A stretch of 10,763 nt of DNA, taken from positions 1-10,763 of the forward strand of contig JAJRUK010000344.1 of NCBI GenBank assembly GCA_024277835.1, in the 5' to 3' direction. The translations under genes were made by a program, and so were the position numbers. Source of the stretch: Planctomycetota bacterium (lineage in GTDB: Bacteria > Planctomycetota > Phycisphaerae > UBA1845). The notes under the pieces are model-generated. The model worked only from the letters and a program-made list of their open reading frames with translations, made no database searches and was not told the DNA's origin. Shown in pieces: positions 1 through 6,255 of the stretch. Every line of letters starts with the position of its first letter. Position 1 is the first letter of the stretch.

Positions 1-600
1 CCCATCGACGAGGAGACCCGTTCCGTTTTCCGTGACGTGGTTCGCTTCGATACGGTTCCGATCGCCGCTAACGCGGATGCCTGCCGCGCCAGACGCAGAA
101 ATGCTCAATCTGCGAACAACCCCGTCCGAACCTACACGAACACCGTCGCCGCTGATCCCACCGATGGACAAATCCTCGAACCGACTATTCCTCGAACTGC
201 TGGCGTTGATCCCGTTCCCGTCCCACCCGGTAATCGAACCGTTTCTAATCGTTGTCCGTCTTCGAGAGTTGAAGATAACAACGGCATCGAGCGATCCTGC
301 TCCTGACTCGAGGCAGAACCCGTTCAGATCAAGCGTGACATCGTCTGCGTCGATGATGATCCCGTGCTGCCCGGCCACGCCAGTCAGTGGACTCGTAAGA
401 ACGTAAGAGCCACATTGGCTAATCGTATAGGGCAGCGTGATGACCTGATTGTTCAGCGTCGTACGATTCGTTGACTGAATCGCACCAGGAGGCGGATTCA
501 GATCCCCAGCACTCACCACCGCTCCCGCGAGAATGGTTGAAGCGATCAGGGCCAGGCTGGCCCATCGAAAACGACTCGGACTTGTTGAATGAAGGTGCAT
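1..600 (-). CDS. Secreted right-handed beta-helix repeat protein (N-terminal part, runs off left edge)
   Basis: This is a gene fragment of 200 codons with an ATG at 600 and no stop before position 1, so the C-terminal part lies outside the window. A GGGAG ribosome-binding site sits 7 nt before the ATG. Residues 1-31 form a signal peptide: basic residues near R10-R12, a hydrophobic core of roughly 14-30, and a likely cut after VVSA at residue 31. After a proline-rich linker (DLNPPPGAIQST), residues 55-100 (LPYTISQCGSYVLTSPLTG, then DADDVTLDLNGF) resemble the opening of pectate-lyase/NosD-like parallel beta-helix proteins common in Planctomycetota. Residues 107-200 show short repeating coils, such as TTIRNGSITGW, SRFEDLSIGGI, GVVRRLSISAS and RNRIEANHVTENGTG, with the periodic N/G turns of a beta-solenoid. 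It is probably exported and could bind or cleave polysaccharide. No catalytic residues can be assigned from this part. It is divergent from the MFS gene. Confidence 0.85.
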   Translation of the reverse strand, partial: MHLHSTSPSRFRWASLALIASTILAGAVVSAGDLNPPPGAIQSTNRTTLNNQVITLPYTISQCGSYVLTSPLTGVAGQHGIIIDADDVTLDLNGFCLESGAGSLDAVVIFNSRRRTTIRNGSITGWDGNGINASSSRNSRFEDLSIGGISGDGVRVGSDGVVRRLSISASGAAGIRVSGDRNRIEANHVTENGTGLLVDG

Positions 601-613
601 TGTCGGTCTCCCA

Positions 614-628
614 GCTTCGTTGCGAAGC
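614..628 (-). promoter_or_regulatory. Small stem-loop just upstream of the beta-helix gene's ribosome-binding site
   Basis: GCTTCG and CGAAGC form a 6-bp stem around a TTG loop. On the minus-strand transcript the stem ends only a few nucleotides before the GGGAG ribosome-binding site of the beta-helix gene. It could affect translation or mRNA stability. The stem is short and this role is inference. Confidence 0.25.
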
Positions 629-752
629 GTTGTCCTTTGTGGTCCGCGATGCGGCGCGTGATCTGTCCCTTCCGCACGCATCAACCCAAACCCGCGCCCC
701 CACCGCGTCCGGAAAAAATGAACGGGCACCGCGCGAGCAATCCCAACCCGCC

Positions 753-781
753 ATGGTACCGAAATACCGTTCGCGACTCAA
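753..781 (-). promoter_or_regulatory. Candidate sigma-70-type promoter for the beta-helix gene
   Basis: On the minus strand, TTGAGT (plus-strand 776-781) and TACCAT (753-758) are separated by exactly 17 nt. Each matches 4 of 6 consensus bases. Transcription would begin near 746 and give a leader of about 145 nt before the ATG at 600. Such matches occur by chance, so this is only a candidate. Confidence 0.25.
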
Positions 782-824
782 ACAAATTCTGAAACCCAAA
801 GAGCAAAGATCATCGCGCAACGGG

Positions 825-830
825 TATAAT
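825..830 (+). promoter_or_regulatory. Perfect TATAAT hexamer, possible -10 element for the MFS gene
   Basis: The hexamer TATAAT lies in the divergent intergenic region, about 250 nt before the transporter start. No recognisable -35 box is found 16-18 nt upstream (the bases there read like AGCAAA), and there is no TGn extension. Any transcript from here would carry the first copy of the 40-bp repeat (851-890) in its leader. Support is weak. Confidence 0.2.
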
Positions 831-850
831 GAGTTACCGGACTCCGCATG

Positions 851-890
851 CCCCCCTCGATCCCCCCTTGGTAAAGAGGGGACGGAAGAA
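851..890 (+). repeat. REP-like 40-bp repeat, copy 1
   Basis: A C-rich half (CCCCCCTCGAT) is followed by an imperfect palindrome, CCCCCCTTGGTAAAGAGGGG, and then GACGGAAGAA. The same 40 bases recur in inverted orientation at 2538-2577 with one mismatch (A versus G in the right arm at 877). Dispersed palindromes of this CCCCCCTT/AAGGGGGG kind occur in many environmental bacterial genomes. I cannot assign it to a named family. Here it lies upstream of the MFS gene. The open reading frame that extends that gene back to 829 translates straight through this repeat, which argues that the extension is not coding. Confidence 0.75.
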
Positions 891-1083
891 CAGGCTCGCC
901 AAAGCTGACTGCTTGTTGCTGTATCCATTACAAATGCTCGTATCCGACGGCAATCGTCGAGGCGCGAAAACTGATGCTTTAACGAATTCCACAAACAACT
1001 CTCCGTCGATGCGAAACACGTTCTATTGGCGCCCGCTGATGCAACACTTGCCTCGCCGCAAACCCAAATGTACCGTCCTCCCT

Positions 1084-2466
1084 ATGACAGAGGCCGACCC
1101 ACCCAACACGTCCGACGATCATCACCACCGGGAAGATGAAAACGGCGATCGCGCCGATGCAAGAAGTCGGCGGGGACTGCGCGACTGGCTGGGGATCAAC
1201 GCGTCCACGCTCTCGCTTCTCGGCACGATACTGCTGGTCACCGCTGCCACCGAGCTATGGGCACCATTGGTCCCGCAATATCTCAAAAACCTCCAGACCA
1301 AAGCAGGCGGCGGCACCGGCGAGGGCGGCGGAATAATTACTATTCTGCTGGTTGGCGCGTATGGGTTCTACCGCGACGCGCTTGAGGCCATCAACTACTA
1401 CCTCGGCGGCGCGATCGGTGGCTACCTTAACACGCGGCGGGCGCTTCTTCTTTTCAACTTTCTACCGATCGTCGGCCTCGTCATCCTTGCGACGTGGGAC
1501 TCTACGGTCGCCGTATTTGTTGCGATCCCCTTCATCTTTGCGTGGAACACCATCGCCGGACCCGCGACTGTGACGATCGTCGGCGACGCCCTACCACCAG
1601 ATCGACGCACGATGGCGTTTTCGCTGCAACACATTTTTCGCCGCGTCGCGCGAATCGGAGCATACGCCCTCGCCGCCCCTTTCGTGTGGACGCTCGGAAA
1701 AGAAGGCGGCGTGCGAGCCAACGCAGCCATTGCGATCGTGTTTGTTATCGGCGCGGCGCTTCTGCAATGGAAGTTTATGAAGACCGCAAGTCGCGACAAG
1801 AAAATGGTCCTGCGAAAGCCACGCCATTTGTTTCGACGATTCGATCCGAATCTAAAACGCCTGCTCGCCGCTGACATCGCCGCTCGGTGGGCCGAGGGAA
1901 TGATCGAACCCTTCGTCATCCTGTTTTGCATTCCAATCATCGAAGCGGAGCACGGGCAAGCAACGGTGATCTATCAATCAGTCCTGCTATCAATCATGGC
2001 GGCGACAAGCATGGCCTGCTATCTAATCATCGGCCCGCTCGCCAGCCGCGAAGGACTCGCAAAAAAACCCTACATCGGCCTTACTTTTTTCTTCTTCGCG
2101 ATATTCCCCATCAGCTTGATCGTCTTGGGCGAAGCGTTTGGAACCATCGGCCTTGCGTTTGCCTTTGCGATCGGAGGAATGCGCGAAATCGGCGAGCCGG
2201 CCCGCAAAGCGATGATCGCAGACCTCGTCCCGCCAGATGTCAAAACGCAGGCGATCGGTTTGTATTGGAGCGCTCGAAGTGTGGCCGTCATGCTCGCAGC
2301 CCCCGTCGCCGCAGGCCTATGGATCGCGGGAAACAACTTCCGCGAAGGGTTCGGACCGACCCTCGCCTTCTCGATCGCAACACTCTTAGGCGTCATCGGA
2401 GCCAGCGTGTTCTTCGTGCGTTTCGGGAAAATCGACAACGAGGCGACAACGTTCGATAGCAAGTGA
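1084..2466 (+). CDS. MFS-type transporter, substrate unknown
   Basis: This is a 460-residue inner-membrane protein with about 12 hydrophobic helices in two halves. The first half has helices near 41-62, 83-108, 119-136, 141-165, 188-206 and 212-230. A basic cytoplasmic loop follows at 231-258 (KTASRDKK, RKPRHLFRR). The second half has helices near 262-285, 296-318, 330-349, 352-367, 394-414 and 425-446. A degenerate motif-A loop (GGAIGGYLNTRRA, 108-120) lies between helices 2 and 3. Each half carries a matching segment, DALPPDRRT...AAP at 168-199 and DLVPPDVKT...AAP at 380-407, as expected for the MFS pseudo-repeat. The N-terminus (1-34) is polar, rich in H, D, E and R. The ATG at 1084 was chosen because longer in-frame versions (1039 or 829) add low-complexity sequence or read through a repeat. 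None of these starts has a good ribosome-binding site, so the start is uncertain. It is divergent from the beta-helix gene and convergent with the TIM-barrel gene. Confidence 0.8.
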   Translation: MTEADPPNTSDDHHHREDENGDRADARSRRGLRDWLGINASTLSLLGTILLVTAATELWAPLVPQYLKNLQTKAGGGTGEGGGIITILLVGAYGFYRDALEAINYYLGGAIGGYLNTRRALLLFNFLPIVGLVILATWDSTVAVFVAIPFIFAWNTIAGPATVTIVGDALPPDRRTMAFSLQHIFRRVARIGAYALAAPFVWTLGKEGGVRANAAIAIVFVIGAALLQWKFMKTASRDKKMVLRKPRHLFRRFDPNLKRLLAADIAARWAEGMIEPFVILFCIPIIEAEHGQATVIYQSVLLSIMAATSMACYLIIGPLASREGLAKKPYIGLTFFFFAIFPISLIVLGEAFGTIGLAFAFAIGGMREIGEPARKAMIADLVPPDVKTQAIGLYWSARSVAVMLAAPVAAGLWIAGNNFREGFGPTLAFSIATLLGVIGASVFFVRFGKIDNEATTFDSK

Positions 2467-2537
2467 CAGTCAACGACACTCGGCCTCATCTTCCGTCCGG
2501 TTCTAGGCCTCTGTCGTCCGTCCGGGCTTGGGTCTCT

Positions 2538-2577
2538 TTCTTCCGTCCCCCCTTTACCAAGGGGGGATCGAGGGGGG
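2538..2577 (-). repeat. REP-like 40-bp repeat, copy 2 (inverted relative to copy 1)
   Basis: Read on the minus strand, this copy matches 851-890 at 39 of 40 positions. Its core CCCCCCTTGGTAAAGGGGGG is a perfect 8-bp inverted repeat around GGTA. It lies 71 nt past the MFS stop codon. The GC-rich hairpin could stop or slow RNA polymerase at the end of the transporter transcript, but no T-run follows on either strand, so a classical intrinsic terminator is not shown. Confidence 0.8.
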
Positions 2578-2606
2578 TTGCCAGCGTCACATGAATGTTA
2601 GATGCT

Positions 2607-2745
2607 CTAAGAACGTGTGTGAATAGGGCGGGAACGAACCGAGCCGCGACCGTGAGGGAGCGATACTGAAACGGTTCCCCTGGTTCGGACGAATCGGTTC
2701 CTTACGGTCGCGGCTCGGTTCAGGGCTTCTCACGCACGTCCTAAG
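2607..2745. mobile_element. MITE-like inverted-repeat element between CTAAG direct repeats
   Basis: A roughly 129-bp body (2612-2740) is flanked by CTAAG at 2607-2611 and at 2741-2745. The body is a long inverted repeat. The inner arms at 2636-2659 (GAACCGAGCCGCGACCGT and following) and 2698-2721 match at 22 of 24 positions. The outer arms at 2612-2629 (AACGTGTGTGAATAGGGC) and 2723-2740 match at about 12 of 18. It has no coding capacity. These are the marks of a non-autonomous element moved by a transposase in trans. The direct repeat can also be read as TAA, the 3-bp TNA duplication known for some IS5-family subgroups, but this link is inference. The right CTAAG contains the TAG stop of the TIM-barrel gene. 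The inserted hairpin may now act as a bidirectional terminator between the convergent genes. Confidence 0.55.
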
Positions 2746-3538
2746 TTCGGCGCAATTCACGCAACAGCGTATCGCGCCCCGCAAGAAGCTCTTCCACCGG
2801 TCGCTGTCCGTCTGCGCGACGAAGAATATAGGGGCCACCGTACTCAAGCGATCGTAGAACATCGAGCACGCCGAGAAGATCAACCTCGCCCTCACCGAGT
2901 CCGGTTTCTTGACCGGCCCGCTCTTGGCCTCCAGCGAGCGCGTCGCGCGCATGAAAAAGTGTGATGTGCTCCGCGTAGCGCTCGATCGCATCGAGCGGAT
3001 TGATTCCGCGCATGACCATCGCGGCGGGATCCCATCCAACCTTCAGCGAAGGACAACCAACCGCTTGAAGCGTCTCGTAAATGCAATCGCCGGGATCACT
3101 GGAACGAATCGCAAATCGAACCCGACACGCGTCAGCCACCTCTCCAATGCGCGACAAGCCCTCCATCGCAAGCGAAGAAAGTTCGCCCGTATCGGGATGG
3201 GCGAGCGCCCCGACAGACGCGGTCACAACGCCAACGCCGACATCGCGAGCGAGTTCGATAATACGCGTCGTTCGCGCGATACGCTCGTCGGCACGAGCGG
3301 AGTCGGTCAGACGCATCCCAGGCATGTCAGCTTGCAGCGCGGCAAGGTCCAACCCGAGTCCCGAAACAAACCGCGCGAAATGGCGACGTCCGCTGGGCGT
3401 CAGCGATTCGGGGGAAAGATCGCCCGAAACCGTGGGAACTTCGACCGCATCAAACGACATGGCAGCCGCAGCGTTTAGCGCATCTTTGGGCGGCGAAGCA
3501 AGGTCGCCGATGTCCAGTCCGATCGATGTTTTGGCCAC
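2741..3538 (-). CDS. Sugar phosphate isomerase/epimerase-like TIM-barrel protein (AP-endonuclease 2 superfamily)
   Basis: This is a cytosolic protein of 265 residues of the xylose-isomerase-like TIM-barrel superfamily. The N-terminal SIGLDIGDL (5-13) and DAVEVPT (30-36) match strands 1 and 2, VGVGVVTASVG (100-110) fits a middle strand, and VGWDPAAMVMRGINPLDAI (167-185), LFHARDAL (194-201), GLGEGEVD (213-220) and YGGPYILRR (233-241) follow the usual C-terminal order. Asp170 and the HxxD pair (His196, Asp199) are present. Family members usually carry Glu in the FAIR strand and in the YILRR strand, and both positions read Arg here, so metal binding and catalysis are doubtful. I chose the GTG at 3538 because GGAG lies 8 nt before it and the protein then begins like relatives (MAKTSIGLD). 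An ATG at 3556 and a TTG at 3571 are in frame but have no ribosome-binding site. It is the last gene of the minus-strand run. The substrate is unknown. Confidence 0.8.
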   Translation of the reverse strand: MAKTSIGLDIGDLASPPKDALNAAAAMSFDAVEVPTVSGDLSPESLTPSGRRHFARFVSGLGLDLAALQADMPGMRLTDSARADERIARTTRIIELARDVGVGVVTASVGALAHPDTGELSSLAMEGLSRIGEVADACRVRFAIRSSDPGDCIYETLQAVGCPSLKVGWDPAAMVMRGINPLDAIERYAEHITLFHARDALAGGQERAGQETGLGEGEVDLLGVLDVLRSLEYGGPYILRRADGQRPVEELLAGRDTLLRELRRT

Positions 3539-3619
3539 AATCCGCGCTCCCGCCATGAAAGAAAAACTCAAGCAGCAGCTACTCTATCACGGTCGCGTTC
3601 TCTGCCAACCGCTGAAGTC

Positions 3620-4231
3620 CTACAGATCGATCTGAAGACGACGAACCTCAGACCCCTGATAGAATGCGCTCATCACGCTAGGGACCAAAATGATAAACGG
3701 AATAACAATCGCGCTTCCGGCGGCCATCGTCTGCACGGTCCCGAACAGCTCCGGAAAAGCTCGAAGCCAGGTCGCAACCCCCGATACCAACAGCACCGCA
3801 CCGAACAGCGACGTTACGAAGATCACCACGCGCTGCCGGTTGAGCGCCGAGTACGCCGTTCCCACGAGCATCGAAAGACCTAGCGCCGCGTAGAGAATCG
3901 TAGTATCAATGCGGCTGCCCCCGAGGTAATAGAACGTAACGCCCGTCATGATCATCCCACCAAGCACGATAATCGCGTACTTCACCGGGACATAACTGAC
4001 AGCGCCCAGAATCGCCGCACCACAAACCACATAAAACAATTGGTCCGGTCCAGGACTGGTAAGACGCGCCGTCAGAACCGCACCGAGGGCACCGAACGCA
4101 AGAACCACGCAGACTTTCCACATGCGCCACCCGAAGAGCATCAAAATCACGCCCACGACCACTAGCGGAAACCCGCCAGCGTAGTGAACGTCCTGCAAGA
4201 ACATGACCCACTCATCAACAGACGTAATCAT
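3620..4231 (-). CDS. Seven-helix membrane protein, DUF4203/TMEM198-like, function unknown
   Basis: This protein of 203 residues is almost wholly hydrophobic, with seven predicted helices at about 18-34, 38-56, 65-82, 85-103, 109-127, 134-154 and 169-190. Loops are short, and the tail YQGSEVRRLQIDL is basic and polar. Small-residue motifs in the helices (AFGALGAVL, GAAILGAVS, VLGGMIMTG) resemble the DUF4203/TMEM198-type 7-helix fold. That likeness is judged from pattern only. No catalytic or ligand motif stands out. The ATG at 4231 has no strong ribosome-binding site; an ATG at residue 10 is an alternative. It follows the larger membrane protein of similar layout after 116 nt, and the TIM-barrel gene follows after about 80 nt. 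The two membrane proteins may be diverged paralogues and may work together in the envelope. Coding is well supported, the function is not. Confidence 0.65.
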   Translation of the reverse strand: MITSVDEWVMFLQDVHYAGGFPLVVVGVILMLFGWRMWKVCVVLAFGALGAVLTARLTSPGPDQLFYVVCGAAILGAVSYVPVKYAIIVLGGMIMTGVTFYYLGGSRIDTTILYAALGLSMLVGTAYSALNRQRVVIFVTSLFGAVLLVSGVATWLRAFPELFGTVQTMAAGSAIVIPFIILVPSVMSAFYQGSEVRRLQIDL

Positions 4232-4275
4232 CGTATTGACCCCAACGCCTTATAGCCAAGAAAGCAGAATCCCCA

Positions 4276-4322
4276 GCGCGCAGACGCGCCGGAATATCCC
4301 AGAACGTGCGCCAGTGGCGCAC
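4276..4322. other. Two stem-loops between the two membrane-protein genes
   Basis: GTGCGCC (4306-4312) pairs with GGCGCAC (4316-4322) around an AGT loop, and GCGCG (4276-4280) pairs with CGCGC (4285-4289) around CAGA. They occupy much of the 116-nt gap. No T-run follows either stem on the minus strand, so a standard terminator is not shown. An attenuating, RNA-processing or stabilising role is possible. The second, weaker stem could form by chance in GC-rich DNA. Confidence 0.4.
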
Positions 4323-4347
4323 TTACAGCTATAAATTACGATATAAC

Positions 4348-5193
4348 CTAGGACTTGTCCGCGGGTTCCGCTTTATCAGACGAACCCTTGCGAGAAAGAA
4401 GCGTCTGCAAGACCAGCGAAGTGACGAGGAACCCGCCAACGACAACCCCGAGCAAAACCGGGTTCTTATTGAACGCCTGATAAGTGTCGGGAACAGAGTG
4501 CGTCATAAGAGTGGCTAGACCCGTCGTGACCATGGACGTACCTACAATGGAGGTCGCGATAATGAGCGCCCACCGGACCGCGATTAAACCCATGCATAGT
4601 CCCGTAAGTAGCGCCACAATCGCGAGGGCACGGGCGTTATTGGCCGTGGCGATATCGCGGTCGGTCAGGAAATTCCAGAAATTGGAGGCCCAGACGCGCG
4701 GATCGCGTAGCAGGTAATCCTTCTGCTCGGTGACGGTCGGAACGACGAAGTTCGTTGTTCCTTCGGGCGTTCGATCGACGACCGAGGCCGTCTCTTGATA
4801 CTCGACAACGTGCGGAAGCAACTGGTTGTACCCAAACGCCCCCATCGCCACGGACGAAAAGACGATCGCCGCGCCAACACCGATCCATAACTTGAACGTT
4901 TGAAACCCAATGATACCGAACAGCAAGGCTCCTGTTAACACACAAATGAGCGGCGCAAACGCCTGACCCGTCAGATTTGAAAACCACAATCCAACAGACC
5001 CGCCGAACACGACAAAACCCGTCGTGAGACCGGCGCGCGCAAACTTCGCTCCCAGCACGCTCAGCCCAACCCCCAGCAGTAGAACCACAAGCCCCGCCAC
5101 CACCTGATTGGTCAACCAGGCAGCGGAACCGCCCTCAAGCTGCCCCACCACATACTGTCTTGTCTGATCCAGAATATTTGCTAGTTCGTCCAT
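4348..5193 (-). CDS. Seven-helix membrane protein with a 65-residue polar insert, function unknown
   Basis: This is a 281-residue integral membrane protein. The ATG at 5193 is preceded by GAGGA with an 8-nt spacer. The N-terminus (1-29) is polar and possibly amphipathic. Helices are predicted at about 30-49, 54-72, 77-98, 101-121, 187-205, 208-230 and 245-266, and the tail SRKGSSDKAEPADKS is charged. Between helices 4 and 5 lies a polar segment (122-186; VEYQETASVVDRTPEGT, then RDPRVWASNFWNFLTDRD), which is long enough to form a small exposed domain. Apart from this insert, the helix pattern matches the 203-residue downstream protein, suggesting an old duplication. It begins 154 nt after the ftsQ stop, in the place where ftsA and ftsZ usually stand in dcw clusters. 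This invites the idea of an envelope or division role, but nothing in the sequence proves one. No enzyme or transporter signature is recognised. Confidence 0.65.
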   Translation of the reverse strand: MDELANILDQTRQYVVGQLEGGSAAWLTNQVVAGLVVLLLGVGLSVLGAKFARAGLTTGFVVFGGSVGLWFSNLTGQAFAPLICVLTGALLFGIIGFQTFKLWIGVGAAIVFSSVAMGAFGYNQLLPHVVEYQETASVVDRTPEGTTNFVVPTVTEQKDYLLRDPRVWASNFWNFLTDRDIATANNARALAIVALLTGLCMGLIAVRWALIIATSIVGTSMVTTGLATLMTHSVPDTYQAFNKNPVLLGVVVGGFLVTSLVLQTLLSRKGSSDKAEPADKS

Positions 5194-5347
5194 CGAAGCA
5201 TCCTCAAAACCCGAAGGCTATGTCTTTCTACCCCGTGATTCGATGCTCGCCTCGTAATATTTCGTCGAAAAAGGCGCCCAAACATCGTCAATTCCTGCGT
5301 TCCGAGACGGCATTCGACCAGGAAACCCACCCCGAGAAGCCTATGCA

Positions 5348-6238
5348 CTATCCGGGGATCGTAAAGCGGTCCGGGAACGTGGAAATGTCGATCACGGGGT
5401 ATCCGGCGTCGAGGCGGCCTGTTCTCTGGAAGTTTCTTCGTAGAATCGCGAGTTTGTGAGCGACGAGGTTCTCCTCTTGCTCGAAACCCGGGGCTGACCC
5501 CCACCGGATGCGGCCACCTGCGCGATCGGTCGCGACTTCGATATGACTCGCCCGAGGGTCGCCCCTGCCGCCAAAATTGTCGACCAACACGCCCGTGATT
5601 TGATTCGCAAAGGGTTCGTTTGAAAGTTCGTGGATCACAGCAAGTCCGGCGCGCAAATCATCGCCATCCCATCGGGAACCGGGCGTCGGCGGGTTGGCAG
5701 CGACGCCCTGAACGATGGGCCACATCGGGTCGTAGGCGTAGCGTCCGGGGAGGCGAACGCCCGCACGATCGACGAGCAGAAAATACTCTTTGAGTTGGAC
5801 AAGTGCTTCGGGCACGCGATAGGTCGCCCGAATCTCAAATCGCCCAGCCGGAAGACGTCGCACGGAGTCGATCTTCGCAATCCAGCCAACGTCGCCAAGC
5901 GCGTCGGCGACGGTCTGACACATGTGGTCGGATGTCCATTTATGATCGCGGACGCCGTCGAGACTGGCTTCGAGGTCTGCTCCGGCGAGTGCAACGAGCG
6001 ACCGGGGAAGATCAACAAACGTGAAGGTCGGCTGATCCACCTCGCTAAGGATCAATTCTTCCGTATGGGAATCCAGACGAGTGACGCCATAAGAAGCGCC
6101 CGCCGCGACGGCAACCGTAGCAACCACAAACAAACTCGTCCGCGCGATGCCGCGCCGTGTGCCCTCTTCGATCGACGACCATCCGGGCAACTTGGACCAG
6201 ACGGAAGCCCCCGCTTTTTTCTTTTTCTTTCGTGCCAC
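5348..6238 (-). CDS. ftsQ: FtsQ-type cell division protein
   Basis: This is a 296-residue bitopic membrane protein. The cytoplasmic N-terminus is very basic (ARKKKKKAG), a single helix lies at about 35-53 (SLFVVATVAVAAGASYGV), and the rest should be periplasmic. Residues 105-165 read like the end of a POTRA domain passing into the FtsQ beta domain: a helix leading to GWIAKIDSVRRLPAGRFEIR, then the YRVPEALVQ segment, then YFLLVDRAGVRLPG. Near the end, IRWGSAP (244-250), a helix with HKLAIL (261-266) and YPVIDIS (280-286) fit the FtsQ C-terminal sheet. The start is GTG, with AAGGG 5 nt upstream. It lies 17 nt after ddl, the classical dcw position, which strongly supports the call despite low expected sequence conservation. 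FtsQ normally scaffolds FtsB/FtsL and septal synthases. No ftsA or ftsZ follows here. Confidence 0.8.
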   Translation of the reverse strand: MARKKKKKAGASVWSKLPGWSSIEEGTRRGIARTSLFVVATVAVAAGASYGVTRLDSHTEELILSEVDQPTFTFVDLPRSLVALAGADLEASLDGVRDHKWTSDHMCQTVADALGDVGWIAKIDSVRRLPAGRFEIRATYRVPEALVQLKEYFLLVDRAGVRLPGRYAYDPMWPIVQGVAANPPTPGSRWDGDDLRAGLAVIHELSNEPFANQITGVLVDNFGGRGDPRASHIEVATDRAGGRIRWGSAPGFEQEENLVAHKLAILRRNFQRTGRLDAGYPVIDISTFPDRFTIPG

Positions 6239-6255
6239 TTGTGCCCTTTTGGTTG

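Noticed and set aside
419..994. 191-codon minus-strand reading frame in the divergent region
   Set aside because: It overlaps the beta-helix gene in a different frame, and its translation is rich in R, S, W and C with no domain-like pattern. The signal peptide and repeats lie in the frame starting at 600.
829..1083. N-terminal extension of the MFS reading frame back to an ATG at 829
   Set aside because: It translates through the 40-bp repeat (PLDPPLVKRG) and shows no conserved or membrane character. Its ATG is formed from the end of a TATAAT and has no ribosome-binding site.
1422..1940. 172-codon reading frame antisense to the MFS gene
   Set aside because: It is a shadow of the transporter coding strand, with a low-complexity basic translation and no ribosome-binding site. 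The MFS frame explains the region.
2612..2740. CRISPR repeat unit or small RNA gene
   Set aside because: Only one inverted-repeat unit is present, with no array of spacers. The end structure and flanking direct repeats fit a transposable element better.
2909..3635. Two plus-strand reading frames (2909-3478 and 3081-3635) opposite the TIM-barrel gene
   Set aside because: Their translations are Arg/Ser/Thr-rich with no recognisable pattern, while the minus strand encodes a clear TIM-barrel protein.
6213..6230. A-rich run in the ftsQ start region as a programmed frameshift site
   Set aside because: On the coding strand the AAAAAAG heptamer is in the wrong phase for a canonical -1 slippery site (it reads AAA AAA G), and the zero frame gives a complete FtsQ-like protein. 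The run simply encodes a lysine-rich N-terminus.
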